Positions 11,543 to 24,527 are shown, counted from the first letter of the stretch. The stretch is DNA of 64,000 nucleotides from Batrachochytrium dendrobatidis JAM81 (GCF_000203795.2 NW_006281100.1:1137099-1201098), one strand, 5' to 3'. Program-made: numbers and translations. Notes: generated by a model not told the origin, from the sequence alone.

Positions 11543-12194
11543 ATAATGGAACACTGAACAAGCCAAGATGCATAACAGCCAGTCTCGTGTTTGGTGTCAA
11601 ATTTACTGGACGATATTGTTCTTGGAGTCATTATATAGAAACAGTTTTTGGTGGTTTTAGCATTCAAAACATGTCCTTTTATGTATGGGTTTCTACTTGT
11701 GTCAACCCTTTGTATTGTCATTAAACCAACACATCAAATCATTTATTGTCTTGACAACTCTGTAGTTTCAACACTTGGACAACAAGACTTGTAAGCGCAT
11801 TTGTGAACCTTGTCAAATATCTTGGTCAACAATATCAATGATCTTGATGGTAATATTACAACAAAAACCAACTTTTGTGAGTGACAGACAAATCGGTAGG
11901 GAATATGTCCAAACTTTTATTGGCAATATCCGAACAGTGGAACCAAATATCTGGATTGCAATGGACGAGCCTGGTGTCAAACTTGGCGATCATACAATGT
12001 ATGGTCATGCAAACAAAGACGAAAGAACTGATTCCAAACTATAATTTGATGTGTATGAACATTGTGTTGATTGAATTGAGAATATCCAAGTCAATATACA
12101 AAGGACAGTGCAATGAATACTCAGTTATCATCTATTCCAAAGTAAAATGGTGGCGATGCAAGATACAGAAAAGTGCTCCATTTTACGTGAATAC
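11543..12194. mobile_element. diverged MITE-family copy C
   Basis: The right end is TTTTACGTGAATAC; the left end is degenerate (TAATGGAACACTGAAC). Internal blocks match copies A and B (GTGTCAAATTTACTGG, GCGATCATACAATGTATG, CAAACTATAATTTGATGTG). At about 650 bp it is longer than A and B. It ends 92 bp before the candidate start of the phosphodiesterase gene. Confidence 0.55.
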
Positions 12195-12286
12195 AGCGAT
12201 GAATCTAGACACTTTAAGGAAAACGCCAAGATATAAACGCAACACGTTTCATACATTCCAGTACCGGCTATTTGTGACGTGAATAA

Positions 12287-15200
12287 ATGGTCTCACCAAC
12301 ACTAACTAATAGAAAGACTGCTGTCGTTGAAAACCCGTCCGCCATCATCAAAAGCAATGAAATAGTACATAACTCAAAGATGTCTAGCATGCCTCGGTAT
12401 ACCATACCTGGAGTTGGAAAGTATAGTATCACTTCTATGAATCGAAGTGCGCGTTTGCGAGGCGACTCTGAAGTGTACGTTGACTGTATCAGATGTAAAC
12501 TGAATATGCGAGCCATTGTATTAGATATGCTGTTAATTCAAAGTGATTCTTTGAAAGTCTGCTTGTACATAAACTATAATGAGCCAGCGTTTCAAAAATA
12601 TGATATAGTTTCTGTCTAGTGATGGTACAGCTTCGACCAAAATACTGATATTGCTTTAAACGACTCATTATCAATAGAAGATACACAAGCGACCATGGCG
12701 ATGGTGCTGAAAGTATTAAAGGACCAATACAAGCCCAGGTATAGTTTATATATGAGCCAAATAGGCTTGAAACGATACGTAGAATCTAACACGCTCAATT
12801 ATTAGCTGGCAGCACATTACTCATGGCATGGAATTATACTTATCTTGTCCACTCTCTCAAAATTTTCAAATTTATATTATCCTGCATTACCTACATGTAA
12901 GTTTTGATTACCAAAATCTCTTTTCATAAATGATTTTTATTATGGTTGCAATTAAAGCTAATCCACCATTTAGACATATTTGTTTCATATATAACATGGC
13001 AACTTAGTCGATTGGTTTACAAAGCAAATCCAATGAGCATTTTACCGCTTTACTTTTCATTTTATCCATATGCCTTGTTTCATTCATTTACAGGAAACGC
13101 TCATACCGTTTTGTGTGGTCTATGGTATGCCTCAATCATGGGAATCACACTTCAAATCAGTCGTCCAAAACTTGAGTATCATTTAGGCGGTATTACAATA
13201 TGTTTTATTGGTAAGAATTCAACTGAAATGTTAAATATACAGCTTGATGGATACCATACTTGTGTATTCACTATTTTGCTTGTTCAGTTATATATCTGGT
13301 TGAAACGTTTGTCATTTTTCCTTCATTGAGCACACCTACATTTTATCTTTCGGCTCTTGGTGTCAATCCAATAAACTCAAATCCTGCAATAGACTGCTTG
13401 GAAAAGTCAGAATCGATATGTACATGTCCATATCTATACATTCCGAATATGGACAAATCAAAATGCGATTGGCTTATTTCTATTCCAGTTTTTTATGAGC
13501 AAGAAGTCACATTTATTGTCAGTATTCTGCTGATATGTGCATCATCATTTATGCTTCATCGACACGTTTGCGAATATGCCTATCGTCTTATTGATCGGCG
13601 ACGCGCTGTGTCAAATTTGATGACTCAGAATGCGGATTTAAAAAAACTACTAGCCCAGTAAGATTCAGATGAATTGACGCTAATTTTCTGTAGTATATTG
13701 AATGCATGGATTCTCTAATATTTGTTTTACATTTTGGTTGGGTTTAGAATGCATGTCAAGGACAATCTTGATTTGGATTCGCCAATTACCAAGGTCATTA
13801 AAGTTATCCGGGATATTCAATTCAAAGGAGGTATATTACTAATCATTGTAATTAAATCTAAAATGCTGATTATATGTCAACTGCTCTAATTCACTGTTTT
13901 TGGGCACTGAAATATTCAAGATCTTGAAGCAGACGTAATGGAGAGTCTGGATTATGTGATTTCTCTTTTATCGTCAAACCAGCTTTTTTTACCCAATTTG
14001 AACGTAAACAAAGATGCAATGGATACGGATGTCAACAAATGGTTGAATGCCATGATCCACCAAAATGAAGCACCAAAACTGACAACGGACTTGAAATCAA
14101 ATAATTTAATGACTAATAACTACGCCAGTATGCTGTCATTGACACATTCCAGACTAATATTTCTTGGGTAAGTCATTTTTATTTTGTGGTTTATTGATGG
14201 CTTGTTTTCAAAACAATTGGTGCTGTCAAGATCACTGAATGGCTTGGATATCACTTAATTAGAACACGCGATCCTAGTATTGTCGAGGTGTTGGAGAACA
14301 TTGACACCTGGGAGTTTGATATTTTTGAACTAGCAAGAGTCACCAAAGGTATATACTTTCTGACTCGGTTGACACGCTCACAAATCTGATAATGTGATTA
14401 ATCTTTACTGGGATTGATAAATTTGCAATGGCAGGTCGGCCTTTGTATCATTTAGGCATGGCATTGTTTGAAATCTACAATTTTCAAGCAACATTCAATG
14501 TAGGAGAATCAGTAATGCGTGAATTTTTGAGCAAAGTAGAAGCAAACTATCAAGTGAGTTATTTTCTATTGGTGATCAGTACTGATTTGCAAGCGTGTTA
14601 ATTGTAAATCTATGTCTGAACCATAGGCCAACACATATCACAATTCCACACATGCCGCAGATGTTATGCATTCATTACATTATTTCCTTACTGTATTGGG
14701 GCTCAATGAGCTGGTGACAAGCGAAGTAAGGCAAATTGATTAGTCAAAAGACAGTTGTATTGTAAAAGCTTAATTGTTTTGAAAATAGGATGCCTTTGCG
14801 TCAATCATTGCAGCAGCTATGCACGATGTAGATCACCCTGGATATAACAACGCATTTATGATTGCAACCTCATCACAAGCAGCAATCAGATATAATGACA
14901 TATCTGTTTTGGAACACTATCATACTGCAAGAGGATTTGATATTATGCTAAATGAGCCTGGATGCAATGTGCTTGCAGGTGTGTCGCCCGAAAAATACAA
15001 AACACTGCGTGCGTCAATTATTTCAATGATTTTGGCCACAGACATGACTGCCCATTTTGAATATATTGCTAAATTCAAAAACAAAGTTAACGGTGCAGGT
15101 AAGTAATGGCCTTGTCGTGCCATGATTTGCATGATTATGAAAAAGCTAAAATATTTCATAACAATTATGGTGAGTTAGGTTTAGAACTTACAGATCCCAA

Positions 15201-15657
15201 AGACCGCCAGTTGTGTATGGATATTGCAATAAAGTGTAGTGATATCAATAATGCAGCCAAAAGTCTGCCGCTGTGCACAAAATGGGCTGAAAACATTATG
15301 GAAGAGTTCTTTAAACAAGTAGGTTACAACACGCCTATACAATGTTAACTGGGAATGTTGTTAACATGTAAATACAAATGCTAATTTATAGGGAGATGAG
15401 GAACGTAAGCGAGGTTTGCCCATTTCAATGTTTATGGATCGTCAAACAACAGTGATCAGCAAATGCCAAGTTGGATTCATCGACTATATTGTGTTACCGC
15501 TCTATGAGGTATGGGATCAGTACATGAACGAGGATGGAAAATTTCCTGCAGTCTCAAATTTGCAATCAAACAGGGATTATTGGAAAAAGTAAGTTCTATT
15601 CAATTGGTAATACATTGTACGCAGTAGTAGATGTCTAGAAAGTGCTCTTGAAATATA
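12287..15657 (+). CDS. membrane-anchored class I 3',5'-cyclic-nucleotide phosphodiesterase
   Basis: Hydrolyses cAMP and/or cGMP. Supported exons: 12631-12738, 12806-12896, 12958-13210, 13288-13657, 13748-13830, 13921-14167, 14263-14348, 14435-14553, 14627-14725, 14789-15098, 15179-15318, 15392-15588 and 15639-15657 (19 nt), all in phase. A tentative first exon is 12287-12396 (ATG at 12287, donor GTATAC), leaving a long 234-nt intron; this would give about 743 residues. The N-terminal part has several hydrophobic helices (FQIYIILHYLHLIHHLDIFV, LCGLWYASIMGI, GGITICFIGVIYLVETFVIF, VTFIVSILLICASSFML). The catalytic domain has all metal-site motifs: YHNSTHAADV, HDVDHPGYNNAF, IKCSDINNAAKSL, and the nucleotide-gripping Gln in KCQVGFIDYI. 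It is divergent from the cNMP-binding F-box gene. Confidence 0.88.
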
Positions 15658-15782
15658 AAGCCCAAGTAGCTTGCCAACTGCAATTGAAACTAATGCATGT
15701 TTGTTTATTATGGCATTTACCAGACTTCACGAAGACGTCCCAGCAATCATAACATCATGATTTTGGCTATTCAAATATTACT

Positions 15783-17562
15783 TCACATTTCATGTGCACG
15801 TACTGCCATCTTCAGTGCCCCCTCCTATCCTCAGAATCATGTCAGTAAGCAAATGACTAAACAAGTCATATACCTACACTCACAGCAAAAGACATACCTT
15901 TGTCATGTTTCCACCAATAAATCCACTGGCATGAACAAACACACATCCATCAATGCCGCAAAGTGTGCTAAGTTCTTGATCACGAAGTCCCTAATATTAC
16001 ATAAATACAATTTGCAACAAAGTCGTATATTTTGGTTTAGTCAAATAGCGTTAGACATACGATACACTCTAAATATAATACAATCAATCGTTTCAATGCA
16101 AATCAAAGGTAAAACTTACGCGCCACGACTCAGGAAGCGCTTTGCGAGACTCGAACGACGAGGGATTGCAAGAAACTAGATATTAAAGTTTTTTAATCAA
16201 AAGTCTAAGAAATCAACACGCATGAAAACATACCTGCTTGAATACGCCATTGGGAAGAAGTATCAGGGTAGAGAACATAAAGAGGCTGCTCAGAGGCAGG
16301 AATTTTGTTTTCCTTTTCCAAGAGATATCTAAATTGAACAAAATAATGAGAATATGCCAAAATCGCAACAAGATTTGATTCACATAAATCCTTACACATA
16401 TTCCTTCCATGGACAATACTGATCAAAAACCATAATACGCCCAGATGGATGGATAGCTTTGCGATCATTGAGTGCATCCTGCACCAATTTACGAGCAGGA
16501 ATCCAAGCATTTCCAAGATATAATACCTAAAAAACAACATATTAGCAATTGTATCCCTTCAAATTCATACTGTTAAATTAGTTGCACCTTGTCAGTGAAT
16601 TCCATGCCAGTGAGTGCAACTGCCTTGGCAAATCGCTCATCCATATCGTCAACAGACTGGTTCCACCATGGATTCAAAGCAGAGACACGATGAGAAATTG
16701 TAGTGCTCTCCTTGTAAGCTGGATCAAGATTGCTGGGATATCTAGATACTCCATTGTCTACACCATCGTACTAAAATAAATTCAAAAAAGGTGAGACACT
16801 GAAACTATGCAACATTGCTAAATGTTACAACACATTACAAACGATCCTACCTCTTGAATTAGATCATCGTAGACCTTCATGTAAAGCATATGCACTATAT
16901 CTTCCTGTTCATCCTGATGCCAACCAAGAACCTCACGAATAATTCGATGACCAAAGTGCTTGTACACTAGTCCGGCACTTGATAGTCGAATCTTGTGATC
17001 GCTATCGAATGTATCCACAAACTCACGTTGATGATGATCGTAGCGATGCTTGCTAGGATCGTAGATGCCACCAACATCCACAACAATATCAGCACTTTCA
17101 ATCACACTAGCATCTCTAGTACGTACAAGTTTAGCATCTTTGTACTCTGGAAGCAGCCTGAACAAAACATCATGTTTTAAATAGATCAGTTTTTAATATC
17201 AAATAAACAGTAATACTATATAGACATGGATTCAAACCTAAGCATGTAAACAGCAAGAGATTCATCTGCGTGAAAACTGAATATTGCATATTGTATATAC
17301 ATTGAGTTAAAATACAGGTCATGCAAGTTGAATACTACAAAATACATGATCTAAACAGATCAAACAACCTTCCAGAATGAGTTGCAATAGTCTGTATAGA
17401 ACGTTTGCAGGTAAATAAAAAAGAGTGATTATGATGAATAGAAGCAGCGTTAATCATGTTAGAGCCAAGTGCTGTAATAGTTAGTAAATTTGTGCGAGCA
17501 CAAGTAGAAGCAAGCAAGCCATTGCAACAAATAAGTCTGCGGGACATAAGCAGTCGATGCAT
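15783..17562 (-). CDS. MYG1: MYG1-family exonuclease (DHH-like)
   Basis: Nuclear/mitochondrial 3'-5' RNA exonuclease family. Nine exons: 17369-17562, 17238-17276, 16851-17157, 16588-16770, 16396-16526, 16234-16328, 16120-16175, 15898-15990 and 15783-15824. They give 379 residues, matching the usual size. The N-terminal 60 residues are Arg/Ser-rich and look like a mitochondrial presequence. The core shows SFHADESLAVYML, DVGGIYDPSKHRYDHHQREF (the DHH signature) and LSSAGLVYKHFG, then FDQYCPWKEYVY and CGIDGCVFVHASGFIGG. The last exon was picked because only that acceptor gives the family ending TKEGALKMA. It is convergent with the phosphodiesterase gene, with 126 bp between stops. Confidence 0.92.
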
Positions 17563-17862
17563 ATTGCAACAATTGTGAAAAGATCACCTTCATGTTTGGC
17601 TTAATTGACAGTTTGTTGGTAAACGGGAAAGTCGTGATGCAAAAATAGCATTTGATTCACAGCAGTTTTATGTCAAATACATAATCAATCGTTGACTGTT
17701 AATGTCATGTCAATTAATTGACCGAATTGGTTGTCTATTTTTGTATAAGCATCTGTGGATATTCACATCACAGTTTTAGTAAATTTCATATTCTTGATAC
17801 TTGTTCAAGCTGCAACTCTCAAACCAAGTATTCAGTAACTGGCATGAAAACAACTTGCATTC

Positions 17863-18334
17863 TCAAGGCATACAATCTTTGATCTCTTGAACTAGAACGC
17901 AAACGTATTCGTAAAATTGAGATACAAGTAGAGTTGTATTGATAACGGTCAAACTCAATATCTGGAAATGTATATTTATATCAAATGAGAGTTCCAGCTC
18001 AAAGCCATAGTTTAATTTTATATTATATAATGTTTCTAATCGCTCGATGTTTTTGATGGCATTCAATCTTGATACTAGTATGCAGATGCTTGACCAGATT
18101 TGATATTCTGCAATAAATATTGTGACAATCAAGATTACACTAGTTCCAATGACAACTCTCATTCTATTCTGACTATGCAGTATGTGTGCTCGATTCTTTA
18201 CTGTTGCCAATCCAGCACCACTATTTGCTATACTAGATGGCTAATACTTTGATACCAATATACCTGACAGCACGATTGTTTGCATTGTGAAACCAAGTTT
18301 CCTGTGCTTTATCTGTAACATATCCTGTTTTCAT
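17863..18334 (-). CDS. hypothetical small membrane protein (structure uncertain)
   Basis: A minus-strand open frame (17863-18232) encodes about 120 residues with one strong hydrophobic helix (VVIGTSVILIVTIFIA) and no recognised domain. An ATG exon at 18264-18334 (MKTGYVTDKAQETWFHNANN) joins it in phase if a 31-nt intron (GTATAT...CTAG) is accepted, which is shorter than other introns here. It may instead be a chance frame or part of a gene I have not resolved. Confidence 0.3.
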
Positions 18335-18456
18335 ACTACAGTTTACTCAAGATTGCATAAACAAGCTATATTTGCACGAGAATAAAGCACTTTAAAAACA
18401 AAATCCACATTTTCAGATAATACCAAGAATGCTTCACATGTATTCATGGTATTAGT

Positions 18457-19838
18457 TTACCACTCTGCAATCGTTTCAAACACCATCTGCACATCGTCTA
18501 TATTTTTGTTGGAGTCAGTCGAATTGTCTATGTCTTGTTCAGCCGATATCGGTTTGCAACTGATTGATGCAAACGTAACCTCGTTGGAAAGATGTTCAAA
18601 TTTGAAATCTTCCTCGTGTCCTAAATATGCTACATCCTCATCCCCTTCAGATTGAGCAGCAATGCCAGAGCTTCGTGCTTTGCGTAATTGGTTACTATAC
18701 AGCAGTATATTAAACAAAACATCAATGAATCATCACACCAGCCATGAGTACGGTTTGGAAATAAAACGCGCTTACATTTCTTGTTCCAGCATGCTCTTTA
18801 CAAGTGCAGGTGTAAGTGATAAAATCACATCATTCTTGTTGCACAGGATGTGTACTGGCAATTCGCTATTCAAGGTGGTATTATTTGTAAGAACATCATA
18901 GAGGTACTCTGATGTTGAACGCAGTATGTCTTCCTTGCGAAGTTGGGATGAATCCACAACAAACAGGATCCCTTTTGCGCTGGGCAAAAATGTATTAAAC
19001 TTGAACCGTAATCTTAAATGACCTGGAATATCAACAAGTTTTGTATTCAACATCTACAAAATTGACAAATGCAGTCGACATACAAAACAATGATTTGCTG
19101 GTTAGTTGTATAAATCATACAAGATCAGTTATGCACACAACCTCATACCAGTCAAGTTTCTAAACTAAATAATAAACTCACATTGCTTGCAAGCGGTGCT
19201 ACATTTTCCTGCATAGATACGCATGTTTCAATAGACCGATGGCCAGTAAGCTAAAATGCCAAATCATTTCAAATCGGTTGTACAGAAATAACAGCAGAGT
19301 GCGTTTAGCTTATTGGCTACTCAAAGTATTAGCATGGATACAAATAAAACATTTGTTTGCTATTAGAGCTGATTTACCTTGTAAAACAGTGCAGTTTTTC
19401 CAGATCCAGATGGCCCAGCTATTACAACAGTGTCCCTTGTACTCGTACTTCCTACGGCTCCTAGCAAACTAGATCTGCCATTTTTTCCCAGTAAGAACCA
19501 CGCAGAGAGCAGCAGTGCTGATTGTACATGGATCACAATCCAGATAAGCAATTCAAAAGTGATGCAAGTGTATTACAGTCAGTTAAACCGTTCCATTACT
19601 GGTCAATATGCTGTATAAATAGATTGCATTGCTGCCAACTCTAGATTTTGAGCTTCGTTGAATTCCAGCAGGTCAATCGGAAAGCAGTGACATTTTGACT
19701 GAATCGATAGTCTGATAATGAAACTCTGACCAGCATTTGTATTGCGTTGAATAAGAGTCCGAGGCAGATTAAATACTTACCAATTACAAGAATGACTGCT
19801 GATAGCACGAACCCAAAGGATGCGACCAAGTGTGGCAT
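18457..19838 (-). CDS. SRPRB: signal recognition particle receptor beta subunit
   Basis: ER membrane GTPase that anchors the SRP receptor alpha subunit. Exons 19781-19838, 19378-19517, 19182-19250, 18776-19053 and 18457-18694 give 260 residues. An N-terminal transmembrane helix (FVLSAVILVIALLLSAWFLL), split by the first intron, is followed by GTPase motifs. These are G1 GPSGSGKT, the threonine-containing loop after CVSMQENVAP, G3 DIPGH, G4 NKND and G5 ISCKP. The C-terminal extension (GDEDVAYLGHEEDFKFEHLS) is acidic. The yeast counterpart is SRP102. Confidence 0.93.
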
Positions 19839-20019
19839 TCTGATGTTTGATTAATTAGTGCCTGCAATGTTTCTACCAAAAAGTGAATGGACTCGATAAC
19901 TACAAAAAGTTTCCGTCCAGTTACTCGATAGATTGATGGAAGCCAGAGTTTTGGGCAAAGAGCAATGTGACTAAAACTGAACATGGACAGCTTTGGTTTT
20001 AATCTCGAAATATTTATAG
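19839..20019. promoter_or_regulatory. compact bidirectional promoter region (SRPRB / DNMT2)
   Basis: Only 181 bp separate the start codons of the two divergent genes, so both promoters must lie here. I could not identify specific elements. Confidence 0.5.
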
Positions 20020-21328
20020 ATGCAGCAACCACTTCGAGTATTAGAGTTTTTTTCAGGAATAGGCGGTCTGCATTATGGATTAGAACGGGCAGAATCTACT
20101 GCTACTGTTCTTGCAAGCTTTGACGTGAATGAGCATGCCAACTCTTGGTTAGTCTGGATTTCAAATGAACAGTATTGGTTTGTTGCTCATCCCAAGCAGG
20201 GATGACATTCTGACGGTTTCTTGAATATTTAGTTATCAACACAATTTTGGCATCAAACCATCCAACAAGAGCATCGACACACTCACAGCTAAAGACATTG
20301 AAAAGTATGATTCAAATTGTTGGCTGCTCTCTCCGCCTTGTCAGCCATTCACTCAAGGTGGAAAAAGTCTGGATCATCAAGACAATCGATCACTTGCTTT
20401 GCTGCGTATTATCGAAATACTCCAGCACATTGCAATCCCTCCCAGATTTGTGTTTGTGGAAAATGTTCCCAATTTCGAAACTTCTGAATGCCGATCTCGA
20501 CTGGTTCAAGCTCTTGACCAATGCAATTACGATGTCAAGGAGTACCTAATCAGTCCTATTCAAATTGGTATTTCAAACGATCGTCGAAGATATTATCTTG
20601 CCGTGAGTCTCATATGCTTGGTTTGTATTGTTACTGCCAATTCCACAGTGGATACTGATCCGATTTAATATGATTTGATATGAATTAGGCTAAACTACGC
20701 AGTAGCATTTCAACTGGCAAATCCAACCTGTCTTGCTTGCAAACATCACATATGATTACAAGGCTAGATTCGGAATCATCCGGCATTGCATTGCCCATCC
20801 CTCCAGCAATATCAACCTATTTGGAGCAGCATTGTGATATATCAGAATTCCTTGTTCCTGAACAATATATTCTTAAAAGGAAAACATTCCGTTTCGATCT
20901 GGTCAAACCAACTGATACGCGCTGCTCATGTTTTACCAAGGCATATGGATCCCATCACATTATTGGATCTGGATCGTTTCTACAAACAGCCAACCTTGAT
21001 GTGAGTAGTCGAGTATTTGTAAATGCAGTATGTTGGATATCAATATCTAATATGGTGATGTGTTTTGGAGTTGCAGGCCACATTTGCTTCCGATGATGGC
21101 AAGGCAATAGTAGCATCTCGTCCTCGGTTTTTCACTCCCCGAGAAATTGCTCGATTGCACGGATTTCCAATTGATGGTGTATTGAATGGTTCAATTGGCA
21201 TGCTGCATACGTTTGAATTCCCAGACTCAGTGCCTAGATCGCAACAATATAAACTACTGGGCAATTCTTTGAGCGTAGATGTTGTCGCATATTTATTGAA
21301 GTTGTTGTTTTTGGATAGCGATGTCTGA
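20020..21328 (+). CDS. DNMT2: tRNA (cytosine-38-C5)-methyltransferase Dnmt2
   Basis: Methylates C38 of tRNA-Asp and related tRNAs. Exons 20020-20147, 20233-20602, 20689-21000 and 21077-21328 give 353 residues. Motif I is [14 protein letters not shown], motif IV is [15 protein letters not shown] with the catalytic Cys at residue 79, and motif VI is [11 protein letters not shown]. Motif VIII is [10 protein letters not shown], the Dnmt2-specific [10 protein letters not shown] follows, and the C-terminal motifs are [15 protein letters not shown] and [18 protein letters not shown]. All catalytic motifs look intact. No other DNA methyltransferase is visible in the window. Confidence 0.95.
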
Positions 21329-21687
21329 AATGGCTTTGGTAGTTGCATCAAATCTGGATATTTTCTGAATTTCACAACCATCAATATTAATGAATTGCAA
21401 TTTGTCAAACTCGATGTTTAAAACAGGACAGAATCTTGACATTCATCAACTATTTTGATAGTTATATTGACTAATAATCGAAATCTTACCAGCGTGGATT
21501 GGATTAGCTGATACAACTCTATTTTATATCGTTGATTCTCAAGTGTACAGACATTTTGTTTATTTTCTCAGCTGCTCGCAGTGTTGGACATTGGCAGTTG
21601 GAATATTAGTTAACAACCAATTTAGGCAAACGTTGACTAAACTTGCTCAACACTATTGATGATTTTTGAAATATTCGCTCTACTACA
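21329..21687. other. intergenic, nothing recognised
   Basis: 359 bp between DNMT2 and the RING gene on the same strand. No open frame or repeat of note. Confidence 0.5.
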
Positions 21688-24198
21688 ATGATTCATCCTG
21701 CAAACGAACCTCATTCATGCACTGTGTGTTTGGAACCGCTGTTTAAATCCATTACAAAGGAAAAGTCCGAAACATTTGAACTCGACAAGTCATTTCTGAA
21801 ACAGATGACCCAGCAATGCATCTTGCCAAAATGTAAGTAGTCTATCCATTTTCAACTGGTGACTTGGTTTAAGCTGTGTTGTGTTTGATTAGATGTAAAC
21901 TGGCTGGTGAAATCATCATACACCATTAGAACTGTAATGACTAAATATTCAATATCTGGCATGGATTTAAACTGCCACTATCAAACTTGAACAATCCCAA
22001 AAATTACATTAAAAACTTTAATATATACAGGCAGTCATGTATTTCACTCTGTATGGTAAGTAATCTAAATGATCCATTCAAGACACGCACGAATATGTTT
22101 GGGTCGTATTTCTAAACCAGCATGTTTTCGTATCAATAGTATTATTCGATGGTTAAATTGTGGATCTAAGCGTGTATGTCCGAATTGCAGAGAACCAGTC
22201 AAGTTTATCAAACCCACACTACCCGAGATTGTGTTTCTTCCAAACGGACTTTTTTGGATTCCATTGGCTTTGTCTACAGCACAACCATCTTCTTCATTAC
22301 CACCTCTAGCTGCATCCAGACTATCCTCTGATGCCACACGATCTCATGAACAAGCCTGTTCAGATAATGCCGTGGCATTTTTGCATCGAGATTTGGCATC
22401 AAAGCAAATTCTTATTGATGAAATGCAAGAGGAAATAGAGTCACTCAAGTGCGATCTTGAAGATACCATCACGGATCGAAACCATATTCTCAACGATCTT
22501 GAACATTTAAAAGCAGGAGAACACGTAATCAAGTCATTTCAAGCAGCTTCGAAAAAGGAAATGGCTATTCTTCAAAAAAAATTGGATTCGCTTGAAAAAA
22601 TCAATACGGATCTAAAACAACAGTTGCTGAATGCAGAACTTTCTCAAGCTGCTTCAAAAGTGTATCATGCTAAGCTTGTAGAAACCATTGGTCGTCATAA
22701 GAGCGATTCGGAAAACCTCCAGCGAAAACTTGCTGCCTATAAAACGTATGCTACACGAATGGTTGATTGTGGAATGGACATATTTGATGATCACAGCAAT
22801 TAATCACATTTAGTTTTTAATTACAAGAGTGGAAAGCATCGATTTAAACAAATCTATAGACAATGAGGATTGGCAAGGTAGAGCCAGTGATATTGCTTTA
22901 ATGGACAATGCTGCCGATCTAAAGGATATTTTACAAGAATATCACAGGTTTGTTGTTCATGTATTATGATTTTGAAGCAAAGTTGATTTGAATTTGACCA
23001 TAATTGGTATCATACAACTAAAGACTGGCTTTTATTATCACCTAGAAAAATCCAAACGTTCCACAAAAACTCGCAAACATACAAAACACGCGCATATGAA
23101 ATGCGCGAGGAGCGAGATTATGCTCGTAAGGAGCTAGATAGTTTAAAGGCAAAAGTGCGCTAATGAAATTGACTCTGTATATCGTGACTATTGTAGTATG
23201 TTTACTAAACTTGATTTCATTTATTCTGGTAGTATGATCGATTGGAAGAAAGCCATCTGGATATCAAAAAACAACACGAGCTGGTTGCCACTTGCCAGCC
23301 ATCATATACCTTACTATCTGCTAAAGATATCTTGACACACAAATCCAATGCAGGTAAATTAATCAACACTACTATGCATACATCGACATCATGCGATACA
23401 CCACTTTTGGATCGAGTTGCTATTTTGGAACAGGAATTGATGAATATTCGACAAGCGCAGCTACAGACGACTGATTCGCCCAGTAGAGATCGGTTCAAGG
23501 ATTGTTTGATCTCACCTTCCACTGTCGTGTCAGACTCGTCCTCGAAGAATACGCATACTACAACATTTTCCCAATCTAATCAATCACTACATCAAAAAAG
23601 CACATTTAAGCAGAATATCAGGTACGTTGAATAGGTTCAAACATGCTGTTTATATTGAATATTGAGATGTTTGTAAATTGAACTGTTTTGCCTTTCAACT
23701 GCGTATTTGCCGTGTATTAGTGCCGATCCATGTTTTATGGATAGTGACTTGTCGGATTTGAATGATGGACAAGTTGTTACAGTTCGTCATGCATTGAGTA
23801 GTTTGGATGTACTTCGACCTGGCGCAATGCTGGGAAAAAAGCGAGCCAGTATTGGTCAATTTGAGCAACTTGCTTCTCGAATGAAACGCAAGAACGGCTC
23901 TGATATCTCGACTGGATCCAACTCTTGTTTATCAGGGACATCAAAACATACTTCTCCGTATTTGGTATCTGATAGAATGGGTGGAGTGTGTCGTCAATCT
24001 AGACCGATTGGTTCTCAATCCGACTTGCAAAATGGAGTGTCTACGACTGCAACAACTCGTCAAATTGATGGATTATTGCGATCGGCTGTTTTACAAAAGA
24101 AAGTCAATGCATCTAGTTTTCAGTCCAAAACCAATCCTAGTTTTACTGCTCAAGGTCAAAAAGGAACATTACTCGGCTACTTTAGTAAAAAACAGTGA
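21688..24198 (+). CDS. TRAIP-like RING E3 ubiquitin ligase
   Basis: Exons 21688-21832, 22031-22055 (25 nt), 22140-22745, 22828-22947, 23046-23154, 23233-23621 and 23721-24198 give 623 residues. The RING-H2 finger spans three exons: CTVC, then CSHVFHSVC and CPNC, fitting C-x2-C...C-x-H-x2-H-x2-C-x10-C-x2-C. A long coiled coil follows (roughly residues 110-330), then a Ser-rich tail. The extreme C-terminus QKGTLLGYFSKKQ resembles a PCNA-interacting motif. This order of RING, coiled coil and C-terminal PIP is that of TRAIP, which unloads replisomes and responds to replication stress. The donor of exon 5 (GTGCGC) is weak but is the only one keeping phase. Confidence 0.8.
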
Positions 24199-24527
24199 AT
24201 ATGAAGACGCATTGTTTTGTGAAATATTAAACACTGTGACTGTTAGATACCAGCTGGATGAGTAGATTCTTGAAGTTGTGGAATAAAATTGATGTGTATT
24301 AGGACAGAGCAGCAAGAACAAAAGCACTGTTTATTTGGAAATGCAAAATCTAAAACTTGGAGAGTTTAATGACATGAAAACTGAGCCTACAAACGACCAT
24401 CTAATCTATAGTTTATATGCATGAACAAAGCAATCGACAAGCAAATACTACATCATGCGTGGATTATTTGAATCTAACAATCAGGAATCTACTAATACCC
24501 AATCGAGCTATACATTTATAGAATAGT
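24199..24527. other. 3' intergenic region, nothing recognised
   Basis: Gap between convergent stops; no feature seen. Confidence 0.5.

Noticed and set aside
11365..11724. Plus-strand frames of about 100-120 codons near 11.1-12.3 kb
   Set aside because: They overlap the MITE-family copy C, lack motifs and have no consistent splicing.
12397..12619. Continuous 110-codon frame from 12287 as a separate gene
   Set aside because: Its first part fits better as a possible first exon of the phosphodiesterase, and the rest has no motif. Kept only as a tentative exon.
12974..13210. Alternative acceptor TTTAG at 12971-12973 for the phosphodiesterase exon
   Set aside because: It is in phase only if the preceding exon is read in a frame that then conflicts with exon 12631-12738. 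The acceptor at 12957 keeps all exons consistent.
16141..16180. tRNA-like TTCGAA/ACTCGAAC word
   Set aside because: Lies inside a MYG1 coding exon and has no cloverleaf partner. No tRNA was found anywhere in the window.
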